From Planctomycetota bacterium (lineage in GTDB: Bacteria; Planctomycetota; UBA1135; JADKAF01), in NCBI GenBank assembly GCA_016719295.1, contig JADKAF010000001.1, forward strand, positions 558,001-622,000: a DNA stretch of 64,000 bases, given 5' to 3'. The position numbers and the translations under genes were made by a program. The notes beneath the pieces were generated by a model, which did no database searches, was not told where the DNA came from, and worked only from the letters and a program-made list of their open reading frames with translations. Positions 1 to 8,517 of the stretch are shown here, piece by piece (the first letter of the stretch is position 1; the number at the start of each line of letters is the position of its first letter).

Positions 1-1844
1 TAGCTCTTGGTCTGGAGATTGGTGAGCACGTCCTCTTCGTTCACGACGAGCATCTTCTGGCGCGAGTCGTAGAGGAACTGCAGGTCGGGGAAGCCCCAGC
101 CGATGTGCGTGCGCGTGAGGTCGTGCGTCGTGCCCGAGAACGCGTACTGGCGGGCGCTCGCGAGCAGCAGCGCCTTCATGGTCGAGAAGTGGCCGCGGTT
201 GCTGAAGCGCGAGCCGCCCGGATTCGGGAGCGCGTTCCCGAAGATGCCGTCGGTCCACATCTGGTGGATCAGCAGCGTGGCACCCGCGACGATCGGGGTC
301 GCGCCCGAGGTTCCGCCGAAGCTGGTGGTGTAGTTGCCGGCCGCGTAGCCGCCGCTCACGAGGTCGGTGGTCAAGATCGAGTCGTAGTAGGCGGAGATGT
401 CGGGCTTGATGCGGCCGTCCTCGGCGGGACCGGTGCTGCCGCTGTTCGTCCAGTTGTCGTCGAGCGGGTTGCTGTTGTCGCCGTGGCGCACGCCGCCGAC
501 CGAGATCACGTTCTTCGCCCAGGCCTGCGGGCGCGAGTCCTGGTTGCCCGCGTTGCTCTGGCTCTGCGTGATCGTGATGTCGTGGTCCATGATGATGTTG
601 TCCATGTCGGCCGAGACCGAGTCATAGACACGATTGCGGCCGCCGCCCCAGCTCGCGGTCTGATGCATGCCCTGGAAGGGCAAGCTCGAGTTCACGAGCT
701 CGCCGACGTGGGCGTAGCGGCTCGTCCCCGTGCAGCCGTAGTTGGCGTAGATGCCCTGGCCTTCCCAGGCCATCCCGCGCGCGGCGGCGTTGCCCGCGCC
801 GCTGCCGAAGACGATGCCGAAGGTGCAGTTGCCGTGGGTGTCGGCGGTGCCGCAGCCATGCACGACCGGGGCCTGACGCACGCCGGGAACGGCGGCGTAA
901 TCGGGGTGCGCGCCATCGACGCCTTCGTAGATCTCGCCGCGCACGCCGCGGCCGGTGAAGCCCGCGACGGACTGGATGTAGTTGGCTCCGCTCTGGATGC
1001 GCGCGTTGTCCATGTCGACCTCGGGCGCGGTCCAGCGGTCGATCCACAGCACTTGGTCGAGGTGGGCTGCGGCGAGGAGCTGCGCGCCGTCGAGCGCGGC
1101 CTCGAGCAGGATGCTGCCTTCCTGCGGGTTCGTGATCTCGGCACCCAGGTCGACGAGCGAGCTCATCAGCGCGAGCTTGTCGCTCTTCGCGATCACGACC
1201 AAGTTGTAGCGTTGGCGCGGCAGCTCGAGGTCGCCGCGGCGCAGCTTCTCCAGCAGCTCCGCCTGCAAGCGATAGCCGGCGTGATAGGCGCCTACCCAGC
1301 GCACGAAGGGCAGCTCGCGGACGTCGGCGACTCGGCGCGGATCCATGCGCACGACGAAGGCCTGATGCGGAACGTACTGATGCACCTCGGCGCCGAGGGC
1401 CGTCAGCGCGTCGCGATACTCCTGCAGGCTCTGCGTTTCGAATTGCACGAGGAAGAGCCGCTCGCCGGGGAGCTGCTGCAGGCCGGGCTCGGCCTGCGGC
1501 TCACCGAGCAGCGGGTCGAAGGTCGCGTAGCGCAGATGCAGCGTTCCCTCCACATCGTTCGCCGGAGCGAACGCCGCGCCTTCGGGGGCGATGGCGAAGC
1601 GGCGGCGCTCCCCGCGCTCGTCCCGCTCGGTCCAGAGCACGACGTCGGTACGGCGCGCGGAGACGAGCGGCAGGGCTACGGCGTCGAGGATCTCGCCCTT
1701 CGCGCTAGCGACGAGCCGACCTTCGTAGGCGAGGTTCGAGACCTCCTCGTAGCGTTGAACGACCGGTTGTTGGGCAGGCAGCGAGGCCGCGGCGAACGCT
1801 CCGTAGAGGAGGCTCGCGGCGGCCCATCGGGCGCTTGTGTGCAT
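1..1844 (-). CDS. Secreted S8-family (subtilisin-like) serine peptidase, C-terminus beyond window
   Basis: Translation from the ATG at 1844 gives 614 residues before the left edge. Residues 1-25 form a signal peptide ending at an AQQ-type junction, so the enzyme is exported. A long N-terminal region of about 280 residues (prodomain-like) precedes the subtilase fold. Subtilase landmarks are His337 in DTHGN, the oxyanion Asn434 in SNAGN and the nucleophile Ser513 in GGTSGATP. The segment that should carry the catalytic Asp reads GEIYEGVDGAHPD: aligned on HPD, the Asp of the usual DTG is replaced by Tyr306 with Glu307 next to it. The family hydrolyses peptide bonds; whether this copy is active is uncertain. 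It is transcribed away from the 1956-8517 operon and separated from it by 111 nt. Family assignment is firm; substrate unknown. Confidence 0.88.
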   Translation of the reverse strand, partial: MHTSARWAAASLLYGAFAAASLPAQQPVVQRYEEVSNLAYEGRLVASAKGEILDAVALPLVSARRTDVVLWTERDERGERRRFAIAPEGAAFAPANDVEGTLHLRYATFDPLLGEPQAEPGLQQLPGERLFLVQFETQSLQEYRDALTALGAEVHQYVPHQAFVVRMDPRRVADVRELPFVRWVGAYHAGYRLQAELLEKLRRGDLELPRQRYNLVVIAKSDKLALMSSLVDLGAEITNPQEGSILLEAALDGAQLLAAAHLDQVLWIDRWTAPEVDMDNARIQSGANYIQSVAGFTGRGVRGEIYEGVDGAHPDYAAVPGVRQAPVVHGCGTADTHGNCTFGIVFGSGAGNAAARGMAWEGQGIYANYGCTGTSRYAHVGELVNSSLPFQGMHQTASWGGGRNRVYDSVSADMDNIIMDHDITITQSQSNAGNQDSRPQAWAKNVISVGGVRHGDNSNPLDDNWTNSGSTGPAEDGRIKPDISAYYDSILTTDLVSGGYAAGNYTTSFGGTSGATPIVAGATLLIHQMWTDGIFGNALPNPGGSRFSNRGHFSTMKALLLASARQYAFSGTTHDLTRTHIGWGFPDLQFLYDSRQKMLVVNEEDVLTNLQTKS

Positions 1845-1955
1845 GTGGGCTTCGATCGAAAAGGGGCCGTTGGACCCGGGTGAGGCTACCCCGATAACGC
1901 ACCAGGGGGTACGCGGGATCCGCTCGGCGCGCAAAAACTTCTGCGGAGGGCGCGA

Positions 1956-2993
1956 TCAGCGCCGTGCGAGGCGGTAGTGCGCGACCCACCACTCGCGCCC
2001 TGCCGCGAAGCCGAAGAGCTCGGCGCACGCGAGGAAGAACATGCGCCAGCGCTGGAGCCAGCGCGGCGCCTCCGCGGCCCCGTAGACCTGCTCGAGCAGA
2101 GGCAGAGCCTCCGCGCGACGGCGGTCGAGGTTGGCGAGCCACGCCTCCGCGGTGCGCTGGTAGTGCGTCCCGTCCCAGCGCCAACGCGCTTCCAGCTCGA
2201 GGTCGCGCTGGAAGCGCAGCGCGAGGTCGTCGCTCGGCATCATGCCGCCGCTGAAGAAGTAGCGGCCCATCCAGTCGTCCTCACCGGCGGTCTCGAACGC
2301 GTACGCCGTGTCCCGATGGCAGAAGACGTGGAACCAGAGCTTGCCGCCGGGTTCCAGCCAGCGCGCGATGCGCGCGAAGAGCTCCCGCCAATTCCGCAGA
2401 TGCTCGAACATCTCGATCGAGACGACGCGGTGGAAGCGCTCGGCGGTCTCGAAGCCGTTGATGTCCGCGGTGAGCACGCGCACGTTGCGCAGGCCGCGGC
2501 GTGCCAGCTCGGACTCGATATGGAGGCGCTGTGGGGTGGAGTTGGACAGCGCGGTGATCGACGCGCGCGGATAGCGCTCGGCCATCCAGAGCGTGAGCGA
2601 GCCCCAGCCGCAGCCGAGCTCGAGGATGCGCTGTCCGTCCTCGAGCTCCGCCCTCGCGCAGCTCTGCTCGAGGGCGGCCTCCTCGGCGCGATCGAGCTCG
2701 TCGATGCCCGGCGGGAACCAGCACGAGGAGTACTTGCGCCGCGCTCCGAGGCAGAGGGCGAGGAACGCGGGCGGCAGCTCGTAGTGCTGCTCGTTCGCCT
2801 TCTCGGGAACCAGCGCGAGCGGGGCGCGATCCATGTCCGCCACGAACTGCTCCAGCGCCGCCGCGCGCCGCGCCGGGTCGGCGCCCAGCTCGCGCAGGCG
2901 CGCGCGGCAGAGCCGGCGTATGCCCGCGCGGATCAACGCGTCGGGCAGAACACCGCGCTCGGCAGCAGCCAAGAGGCGCTGGGACAGGCTCAT
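1956..2993 (-). CDS. CFA-synthase-like SAM-dependent methyltransferase (short form)
   Basis: 345 residues. Belongs to the cyclopropane-fatty-acid-synthase / coclaurine-methyltransferase-like group that methylates unsaturated lipid chains with S-adenosylmethionine. Visible are KYSSCWFPPG (conserved Cys), the SAM-binding ELGCGWGSL (about residue 135), SIEMFEHLRNW and FHVFCHRD. It lacks the N-terminal domain of full-length CFA synthases. The start is the ATG at 2993, whose ATGA overlaps the stop of the DUF1295 gene, so the two are translationally coupled. It is the last gene of the sigma-factor operon. A role as the second lipid methyltransferase (for example ring or chain methylation, as FufM does in Rhodopseudomonas) is inference from context. 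Confidence 0.85.
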   Translation of the reverse strand: MSLSQRLLAAAERGVLPDALIRAGIRRLCRARLRELGADPARRAAALEQFVADMDRAPLALVPEKANEQHYELPPAFLALCLGARRKYSSCWFPPGIDELDRAEEAALEQSCARAELEDGQRILELGCGWGSLTLWMAERYPRASITALSNSTPQRLHIESELARRGLRNVRVLTADINGFETAERFHRVVSIEMFEHLRNWRELFARIARWLEPGGKLWFHVFCHRDTAYAFETAGEDDWMGRYFFSGGMMPSDDLALRFQRDLELEARWRWDGTHYQRTAEAWLANLDRRRAEALPLLEQVYGAAEAPRWLQRWRMFFLACAELFGFAAGREWWVAHYRLARR

Positions 2994-3784
2994 CGCTTGG
3001 CCCCGCGCCGCGGTGGCCAGGGGAAGAACATGCTCGTGCTCCGCTGATAGGCCCGATAGGCCTCGCCGCGCGTGCGCAGCGCCTGCGCTTCGGTGTGCGG
3101 TATGCCGGTGAGGTACAGCAGGAAGAGGAGCATCAGCGCGGGCCCGAGCCAGCTCCACCAGGCGAAGCGGTCGCCTTGCGCGATCGCGACGTAGGCGAAC
3201 CAATGCAGCCACTCGAAGAAGTAGTTCGGGTGGCGCGACCAAGCCCAGAGGCCCTCGTCCATCACGCGTCGCTTCGCGTCCGCACGGCGCTTGAAGGCGG
3301 CGAGCTGGCGATCCGCGATGGCCTCGCCCGCGATGGCGAGCACTCCGATCGCGAGGCCGAGGGCATCGGTCGCGCGCCACTCCGGAGCGCCGTTGCTCGC
3401 CGCCAGGAGCATGGGGGCGGCGAAGAGCACGCTCCAGAAGGCCTGCACCTGGAAGAACCAGAAGAGCTTCTGCTGTGCATGCGCGCCCCAGCGCTGCTCG
3501 AGGGCGAGGTAGCGTCCGTCGAGCCCGTCGCGGCCGAAGACGCGCCGCGCGAGATGGAGGCCCAGGCGCACGGCCCAGATGCCGACAAGGAGCGCGACCA
3601 GCGCGCGGCGTGGCCACCAGCCGGGAGCCGCGAGGGCGAAGGCGATGCCGAGCGTGCCGACGCCGAAGCTCCAGGCCACATCGACCACCCCGGCGTTGCG
3701 CGTGCGGCGCTGCCAGCTCCAGAGCGCGGCCATGACCAACGCCATCGCGATCCAGCCGCTCGCGAGCGAGAGCAACGGGCTCAC
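2990..3784 (-). CDS. DUF1295 integral membrane protein (steroid 5-alpha-reductase / ICMT-like fold)
   Basis: 264 residues with about six membrane segments and the family signature SRHPNYFFEWLHW near residue 180, followed by a hydrophobic stretch and the C-terminal TSMFFPWPP. DUF1295 proteins resemble steroid 5-alpha-reductases and isoprenylcysteine methyltransferases, so a membrane-embedded reductase or transferase acting on lipid is plausible, but no reaction is established. The start chosen is the GTG at 3784, giving a GTGA overlap with the stop of the upstream methyltransferase gene; the open frame continues further upstream but inside that gene. DUF1295 genes commonly sit beside CFA-like methyltransferases in stress-sigma operons, which supports a shared role in acyl-chain modification. 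Confidence 0.85.
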   Translation of the reverse strand: MSPLLSLASGWIAMALVMAALWSWQRRTRNAGVVDVAWSFGVGTLGIAFALAAPGWWPRRALVALLVGIWAVRLGLHLARRVFGRDGLDGRYLALEQRWGAHAQQKLFWFFQVQAFWSVLFAAPMLLAASNGAPEWRATDALGLAIGVLAIAGEAIADRQLAAFKRRADAKRRVMDEGLWAWSRHPNYFFEWLHWFAYVAIAQGDRFAWWSWLGPALMLLFLLYLTGIPHTEAQALRTRGEAYRAYQRSTSMFFPWPPRRGAKR

Positions 3785-5085
3785 CGGCGCTCGGCCTCGG
3801 AAGGCGCCAGCGTCTCCAGCGGCTGCAGCAAGCAAGCGCGCTCGTTCCGCGGGCGCGCCAGCAGGAGATGCACGTCGGAGATGTTCCGTTCGGCGAAGCC
3901 GCCCGCGCAGTAGCAGAAGTAGTACTCCCACGCGCGCAGGAACTCGGGGCCGAAGCCCAGCGCAGCCGCTTCGTCCGCCCGCGCGAGCAGCCTCTCGCGC
4001 CAGAGCTCGAGCGTGCGCACGTAGTGAGGCGTCAGATCCTCCAAGTGCACGAGGCGCAGATCGCTGGCCTTCGCGGCGGCCGAGAGCAACGCGCTGATCG
4101 AAGGGATGCAGGAGCCGGGGAAGATCGCGCGCTGGATGAAATCGACGTTGCGGCGCGCGAGCTCATAGCGGTCGTCGCGGATCGTGATGGCCTGGATCAG
4201 CGCCAAGCCCTCGGGCTTCAGCAGGCGTTGCAGGCTCGCGAAGTAGGCCGGGTAGAAGCGGTGGCCCACGGCTTCGATCATCTCGATCGAGACGAGCTTG
4301 TCGAAGCTCCCCCGCAGCGCGCGGTAATCCTGGCGGCGCACCTCGATACGGGAATCGAGCCCCGCTTCGCGCACGCGCAGCGCGGCGAGCTCGGCCTGCT
4401 CGCGCGAGATCGTGGTCGTGACGACGCGGACGCCGTAGCGGCGAGCGGCATGGAGGGCGAGCCCGCCCCAGCCCGTGCCGATCTCGACCAGCGTCTCACC
4501 GGGGCGCAGGTCGAGCTTGCGGCAGATGCGGTCGAGCTTCGCGATCTGCGCTTCCTCCAGGGTCATGTCCTCGCGCTCGAACACCGCGCACGAATAGGAC
4601 AGCGTGGGATCGAGGAAGAGCGAGAAGAGCTCGTTGCCGAGATCGTAGTGCGCGGCGATGTTGCGGCGGCTGCCGCGGGGCGTGTTGCGGCGCAGCCAGT
4701 GCCCCAGACGCGCGAGCTGCATCGCGAGGCGCGCGAGCGGGCTCTCCATCCGGTCGGAGAGCGAGATGTTGCGCACGAAGACGCGCACCAGCGCTGTGAG
4801 GTCATCGGCGTTCCACCAGCCGTCGATGTACGCCTGCGCGGCCGCGGTGCTGCCGCCGCGGACGAAGCGGCCGTAGCAGCGGGGGTCGAGGATGCGCAGC
4901 TCGGCCCGAGGGCCGCCGCGGTCGCCGTAGTCGTTCTCGCCCAGCGCATCCACCACGCGCAGCGAGCCCTGCTGCAGCCTCGCGAGATCGCGGTGCACGA
5001 GGGCGCGCGCGCCGCGCGCCCAGGGACCCCAGCGGGCCCGTTCGGCGCTGGTCGCAGGGTCGAGGCGGGGGAGGGTCGTGCTCAA
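3781..5085 (-). CDS. Cyclopropane-fatty-acyl-phospholipid synthase family methyltransferase
   Basis: About 434 residues. Full-length COG2230 architecture: an N-terminal lipid-recognition region with the YIDGWWNADDL segment, then the Rossmann methyltransferase with EIGTGWGGL. Residues matching E. coli Cfa are the Cys of LSYSCAVF, the Glu of IEMIEAVG and the Tyr of WEYYFCYC; the active-site His of Cfa (LLHTI) is Gln here (LIQAITI). This Gln form is common in the COG2230 subfamily found in sigma-factor operons, which may methylate the double bond without closing the ring. The start is uncertain: no in-frame ATG exists downstream of the DUF1365 gene, and a TTG at 5085 is proposed. Substrate would be unsaturated phospholipid acyl chains at the inner membrane. 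Confidence 0.85.
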   Translation of the reverse strand: MSTTLPRLDPATSAERARWGPWARGARALVHRDLARLQQGSLRVVDALGENDYGDRGGPRAELRILDPRCYGRFVRGGSTAAAQAYIDGWWNADDLTALVRVFVRNISLSDRMESPLARLAMQLARLGHWLRRNTPRGSRRNIAAHYDLGNELFSLFLDPTLSYSCAVFEREDMTLEEAQIAKLDRICRKLDLRPGETLVEIGTGWGGLALHAARRYGVRVVTTTISREQAELAALRVREAGLDSRIEVRRQDYRALRGSFDKLVSIEMIEAVGHRFYPAYFASLQRLLKPEGLALIQAITIRDDRYELARRNVDFIQRAIFPGSCIPSISALLSAAAKASDLRLVHLEDLTPHYVRTLELWRERLLARADEAAALGFGPEFLRAWEYYFCYCAGGFAERNISDVHLLLARPRNERACLLQPLETLAPSEAERR

Positions 5086-5159
5086 GGGACGGGGCGGAGG
5101 GGTGGACAGGGGACGTTCGCCGCCACAGACCTCGCCGGAGGCGCTGCAGCGGGGAAAGC

Positions 5160-5924
5160 TCAGGTCGCCTTCACGGCGTGCTTCGGATGGGGGAAGAAGG
5201 GGCAGCGTTTCCACCAGAGACGCAGCGCCTGCCAGTAGATCGCGCTCCAGACCTTCCAGGTCATCGCGGGATGGCGGAGGAGAGCCTGCGCGAGGCTCGC
5301 GGTTCCGATCTCGCAGCGCTCGAGAGTGAGGGTCGCATCGAAGAGGAGCTGGCCTTCGCGACGGTTCTGCATGTGCACCAGGAGCTTCTCTCCGGGGGCC
5401 GAGAAACGCCAGTCGTAGTCGAGGTCCATGCCCTGGAAGGGCGAGACATGGAAGGCCTTGCGGAAGCGGAAGCGCCGCACCGCTCCGGAGCGCTCGGCGT
5501 GCCGCGCATCCAGGACATAGGGGTGCATCTCGCCCCACGGCGTGTTGTGCACCTCGGCGACGATGGCCTCGAGCTCGCTCCCGCTCGCGTCATAGGCGAA
5601 GTAGAAGGAGACGGGGTTCATCGCGAAGCCGAGATAGCGCGGATGCGAGAGCAGGCGGATCGGCCCCATGGGGCGCCGTCCGAGCTCCGCGGCGACGAGG
5701 TCCCGCACGGCGTCCGCGAGAGGCTGACGCGGATCGCCCAGGTGATCCGCGCGCCGGAACCACGCCCACGCGGGGCGCCGCGTGGACCAGAGCCAGCGGC
5801 CGCGGAAGACGCTCTCCAGCTCGGAGAGATCCAGATAGAGCTGGGAGACCGCGTAGGTGAAGCGATTGTCGATCGGGGCGAGACGGCGGTGGCGCACCTT
5901 GCCGACGTAGAGCGCGCTCTGCAT
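5160..5924 (-). CDS. DUF1365 (COG3496) protein
   Basis: 254 residues, ATG at 5924. The start SALYVGKVRHRRLAP and the later MNPVSFYFAYD are hallmarks of the DUF1365 family. These proteins are almost always encoded between a COG2907 flavoprotein and a CFA-like methyltransferase, exactly as here, and the trio belongs to singlet-oxygen or light-stress regulons in Rhodobacter and other proteobacteria. Homologues of this neighbourhood are linked to furan fatty acid synthesis, but I cannot say which step this protein performs. No signal peptide or clear membrane helix. Only 3 nt separate it from the preceding flavoprotein gene, so one transcript is likely. Confidence 0.85.
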   Translation of the reverse strand: MQSALYVGKVRHRRLAPIDNRFTYAVSQLYLDLSELESVFRGRWLWSTRRPAWAWFRRADHLGDPRQPLADAVRDLVAAELGRRPMGPIRLLSHPRYLGFAMNPVSFYFAYDASGSELEAIVAEVHNTPWGEMHPYVLDARHAERSGAVRRFRFRKAFHVSPFQGMDLDYDWRFSAPGEKLLVHMQNRREGQLLFDATLTLERCEIGTASLAQALLRHPAMTWKVWSAIYWQALRLWWKRCPFFPHPKHAVKAT

Positions 5925-5927
5925 GGC

Positions 5928-7175
5928 TCAGCTCGCGAAGGCGCGCGCGACGCGCAGCCCGCTCTGGTAGCCGTCCTCGTGGAAGCCGTAGCCCCAGTAG
6001 GCTCCGCACGCGCTGACGCGCTGGTGCCGGATCAGCTCGGCGTGGCGCGCCTGCGCGGCGTGCGAGCGGAGCCCGTACTGGGGATGGGAGAAGAGGACGC
6101 GCTGCAGGACCTGCTTCGGATCGACGAGCTCCTCGCCGTTCAAGCTGACCAGGAGCTCAGCGCTCGAGCGCAGCCCTTGCAGGATGTTCATGTCGTAGGT
6201 GACGCACGCTCGGTCGCTCTCGCGCGAGCTCTCGACGCGGTAGTTCCAGGCAGCCCACGCCGCGCGCTTCCGCGGTAGGAGACGGGTATCCGTGTGCAGC
6301 AGCGCGAGGTTCTCCTGATAGGGGAACGCGGAGAGGAGTTCGCGTTCCCGCGGGGTGGGCTCGCGCAGGAGGCCCAGAGCTTGGTCCGCGTGGCAGGCGA
6401 GCACGACCTCGTCGAAGCGTTCGCGCGTGCCGTCGCCGAGCTCGAGCTCGACGCCATCGCTCTGTCGCGCGACGCTGCGGACCTTCGTGCTCGTGCGCAG
6501 CCGCACGCGCTCGCCGCAGCGCTCGAGCACGCGCTGCACGTAGCTTCGTGAGCCGCCGCTCACCGTGAGCCACGGCGGCCGACCGAACACGTCGAGCATG
6601 CCATGGTTCACGAGGAAGCCCGCGAGGAAACGCATCGGGAAGCTCTCGACCGAGCCCGGAGGCGCGGACCAGATCGAGGCGACGAGCGGCACCAGATACT
6701 CCTCGCGGAAGCGAGCGCCGTAGCGTCCGCGCGAGAGGAACTCGCCGAGCGACAGGTCGCTCGCCTCGCGCGCGTGCCAGCGCTTCACGTTCCGACCGAA
6801 GCGCAGGATGTCGCGCACGAAGCCCAGGAAGCGCGGCGAGAGGAGATGGCTGCGCTGGACGAAGAGCCCGCCGAGAGACCCGCCGTTCCATTCGCGACCG
6901 CTGGCGTCGTCGCGCACGCTGAAGCTCATCGTGGACGGGCGGGCTTCGATGCCGAGCTCCGCGAGCCATGCGCAGAAGCCGGGATAGGTGCGGCGGTTGA
7001 AGACGATGAAGCCCATGTCCACCGCGAGGGGACCGAGCGGGTCGTCGACCTGCACCGTGTGGACGTGCCCGCCGGGGGTCGCGCTGCTCTCGAGGAGCGT
7101 GATGTCGTGCGTCGCTCTCAAGTGCCACGCTACGGCGAGGCCTGCGACGCCCGATCCGACGATCGCGATCCTCAC
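5928..7175 (-). CDS. COG2907 NAD/FAD-dependent oxidoreductase (amine-oxidase fold)
   Basis: 415 residues. The N-terminus RIAIVGSGVAGLAVAW is a dinucleotide-binding GxGxxG motif, followed by a FAD-type glutamate region (TLLESS) and the GGHVHTVQVD segment typical of COG2907. The C-terminus (HEDGYQSGLRVA) matches the flavin-binding end of amine oxidases. The start is the GTG at 7175, whose GTGA overlaps the anti-sigma stop. Family members in alphaproteobacteria sit in RpoE/ChrR regulons and take part in turning methylated phospholipid acyl chains into furan fatty acids, as desaturase or oxygen-adding enzymes. By context this one probably desaturates or oxidises a methylated acyl chain, using FAD; this is inference. 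Confidence 0.87.
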   Translation of the reverse strand: MRIAIVGSGVAGLAVAWHLRATHDITLLESSATPGGHVHTVQVDDPLGPLAVDMGFIVFNRRTYPGFCAWLAELGIEARPSTMSFSVRDDASGREWNGGSLGGLFVQRSHLLSPRFLGFVRDILRFGRNVKRWHAREASDLSLGEFLSRGRYGARFREEYLVPLVASIWSAPPGSVESFPMRFLAGFLVNHGMLDVFGRPPWLTVSGGSRSYVQRVLERCGERVRLRTSTKVRSVARQSDGVELELGDGTRERFDEVVLACHADQALGLLREPTPRERELLSAFPYQENLALLHTDTRLLPRKRAAWAAWNYRVESSRESDRACVTYDMNILQGLRSSAELLVSLNGEELVDPKQVLQRVLFSHPQYGLRSHAAQARHAELIRHQRVSACGAYWGYGFHEDGYQSGLRVARAFAS

Positions 7176-7945
7176 GGGCCTTTCGGCACCTGCGCGATCT
7201 GCACGATCTTCTCGCGCGCGGAGCGCGGCACGCCGCCGGGCTGCTCGATGGTGATCGCGAAGAGGTAGGGCTTCTTCACGCGGAGCTTCGCGTGGATGGG
7301 CACGATCACCTCGGTGCCCGTCACATCGAAGACTCCGCCATCGATGGGCGTCGCCTCCAGCTGGTTCTCGTCGAAGATCCAGAGCTGGTACTGCGAGACC
7401 TTGGGGTCGTTCCGCTCGAGGCCCACGAGGCGCATGTAGCCCTCCTGGCGCTCGTTGTGCCAGACGAGGTCGCCGGACTTCTGGTCCTGCCACGAGACCG
7501 AGAGGGTGTTCTGATGGCTGCGCAGCTGCTCGTAGAGCGTCTCCAAGGACGGCCCCGAGCGCGGCGCGAGGAAGAGCAGCCAGCAGAGCACCAACGCCGC
7601 CGCCGTGATCCAGCCGCTGGCCGTCAGCCAGGAGAGGGAAACGGAGGAGGCGGGCCCGCTCTCTGGCGAGCGGGGAACGATGCGCAAGGTGGTCGACTGC
7701 GCCGGCAGCAGCGCGGGGAGCGTGCGCAAGCGCTGGAGCAGCTCCTGCGGAGGTTGCGCGAGCCCTTCGCGCTCGAGGTGATCGAGCTCGAGCTCGGCCG
7801 CAGCGAGATCCAGAGCATCGGGATCGAGGTCCGGCTCTTCGGCGAGCAGGCTCTCCAGCTCGGCGCCTTTCAAGGGCTCGAGTCCTTCGAGCGCGCGATC
7901 GGCGAGCAGCTGGAGCGTCTTCTCCCGGCGGGGTAGAGCACTCAT
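7172..7945 (-). CDS. Anti-sigma factor (RskA-type)
   Basis: 257 residues. A cytoplasmic Asp/Glu/Leu-rich N-terminal domain (residues 1-100) is followed by one membrane helix (about 112-131, WITAAALVLCWLLFLAP) and an extracytoplasmic C-terminal domain with the RskA-like pattern YQLWIFDENQLE and VTIEQPGG-type ending (AITIEQPGGVP). RskA proteins hold ECF sigma factors at the membrane and release them after proteolysis. The gene overlaps the sigma factor gene by ATGA, the usual arrangement for a cognate pair. No zinc-binding HxxxCxxC motif is visible, so it differs from the ChrR anti-sigma of the Rhodobacter lipid regulon. The controlling signal is unknown. Confidence 0.85.
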   Translation of the reverse strand: MSALPRREKTLQLLADRALEGLEPLKGAELESLLAEEPDLDPDALDLAAAELELDHLEREGLAQPPQELLQRLRTLPALLPAQSTTLRIVPRSPESGPASSVSLSWLTASGWITAAALVLCWLLFLAPRSGPSLETLYEQLRSHQNTLSVSWQDQKSGDLVWHNERQEGYMRLVGLERNDPKVSQYQLWIFDENQLEATPIDGGVFDVTGTEVIVPIHAKLRVKKPYLFAITIEQPGGVPRSAREKIVQIAQVPKGP

Positions 7946-8517
7946 GACGCTGCCTCCGCTCCGTCGACCGCGGAATCGGAGGAAGAGGCATCGCCATCGA
8001 GCAGGCGCCGCAACGCGATCAGGCCGCGCCGCGCATGGCTCTTCACCGTGCCGAGGGGCATGCCGGTCTGAACGGCGATCTCGCTGTGGCTGCTGCCCTG
8101 GAAGATCCCCAGCTCCAGTACCTGCCGCTGCTCGTGTCGGAGCTGGGAGAGCGCCTGGATCGCGCGCCCCGGGTCATCGGCGAGCTCGGAAGGGTCGCGC
8201 TCGATCGGCCCGAGATCGGGCGGCACGTCGCCCAGCAGCGCGCGATCCTTCCTCCGGCCACGGCGCCGGTTCTGATCGATCATGCGGCGCCGCGCGATCA
8301 TCGTGATGAAGGTCGCTTCGCTCGCGACCTCTGGATCGAAGCGATGCGCCGTCTTCCAGAGGGAGATGAAGATCTCCTGGACGGCATCTTCCGCGTCCGC
8401 GCGGTCGATGGCCACACGCCGCGCGACCGACCAGACGAGCGCGGCGTAGCGCTCCATGCACTCGCCCATCGCGCTGCGGTCGCCGGCGGCGATGCGTTGG
8501 AGGAGAGTCGGATTCAC
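7942..8517 (-). CDS. ECF-family RNA polymerase sigma factor
   Basis: 191 residues from the GTG at 8517. Region 2 is seen in VWSVARRVAIDRADAEDAVQEIF and the following SLWKTAHRFDP; region 4 in LSQLRHEQRQVLELGIFQG through SEIAVQTGMPLGTVKSHARRGL (helix-turn-helix). Only regions 2 and 4 are present, as in ECF sigma factors. An upstream in-frame ATG at 8628 would add 37 Arg/Pro/Ala-rich residues with no family counterpart, so the GTG start is preferred. First gene of the seven-gene lipid-modification operon; such sigma factors usually drive their own operon, so autoregulation from a promoter between 8518 and 8777 is likely but no promoter could be assigned by eye. Confidence 0.88.
   Translation of the reverse strand: MNPTLLQRIAAGDRSAMGECMERYAALVWSVARRVAIDRADAEDAVQEIFISLWKTAHRFDPEVASEATFITMIARRRMIDQNRRRGRRKDRALLGDVPPDLGPIERDPSELADDPGRAIQALSQLRHEQRQVLELGIFQGSSHSEIAVQTGMPLGTVKSHARRGLIALRRLLDGDASSSDSAVDGAEAAS

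Noticed and set aside
105..1883. Long plus-strand frame of 592 codons opposite the subtilase
   Set aside because: It is the shadow of a minus-strand gene with clear subtilase motifs; the plus-strand translation is Ala/Arg/Val-rich without any domain. The same holds for other long opposite-strand frames, for example 3868-5238, 12838-15078, 19674-21818, 27780-31322 and 34270-36546.
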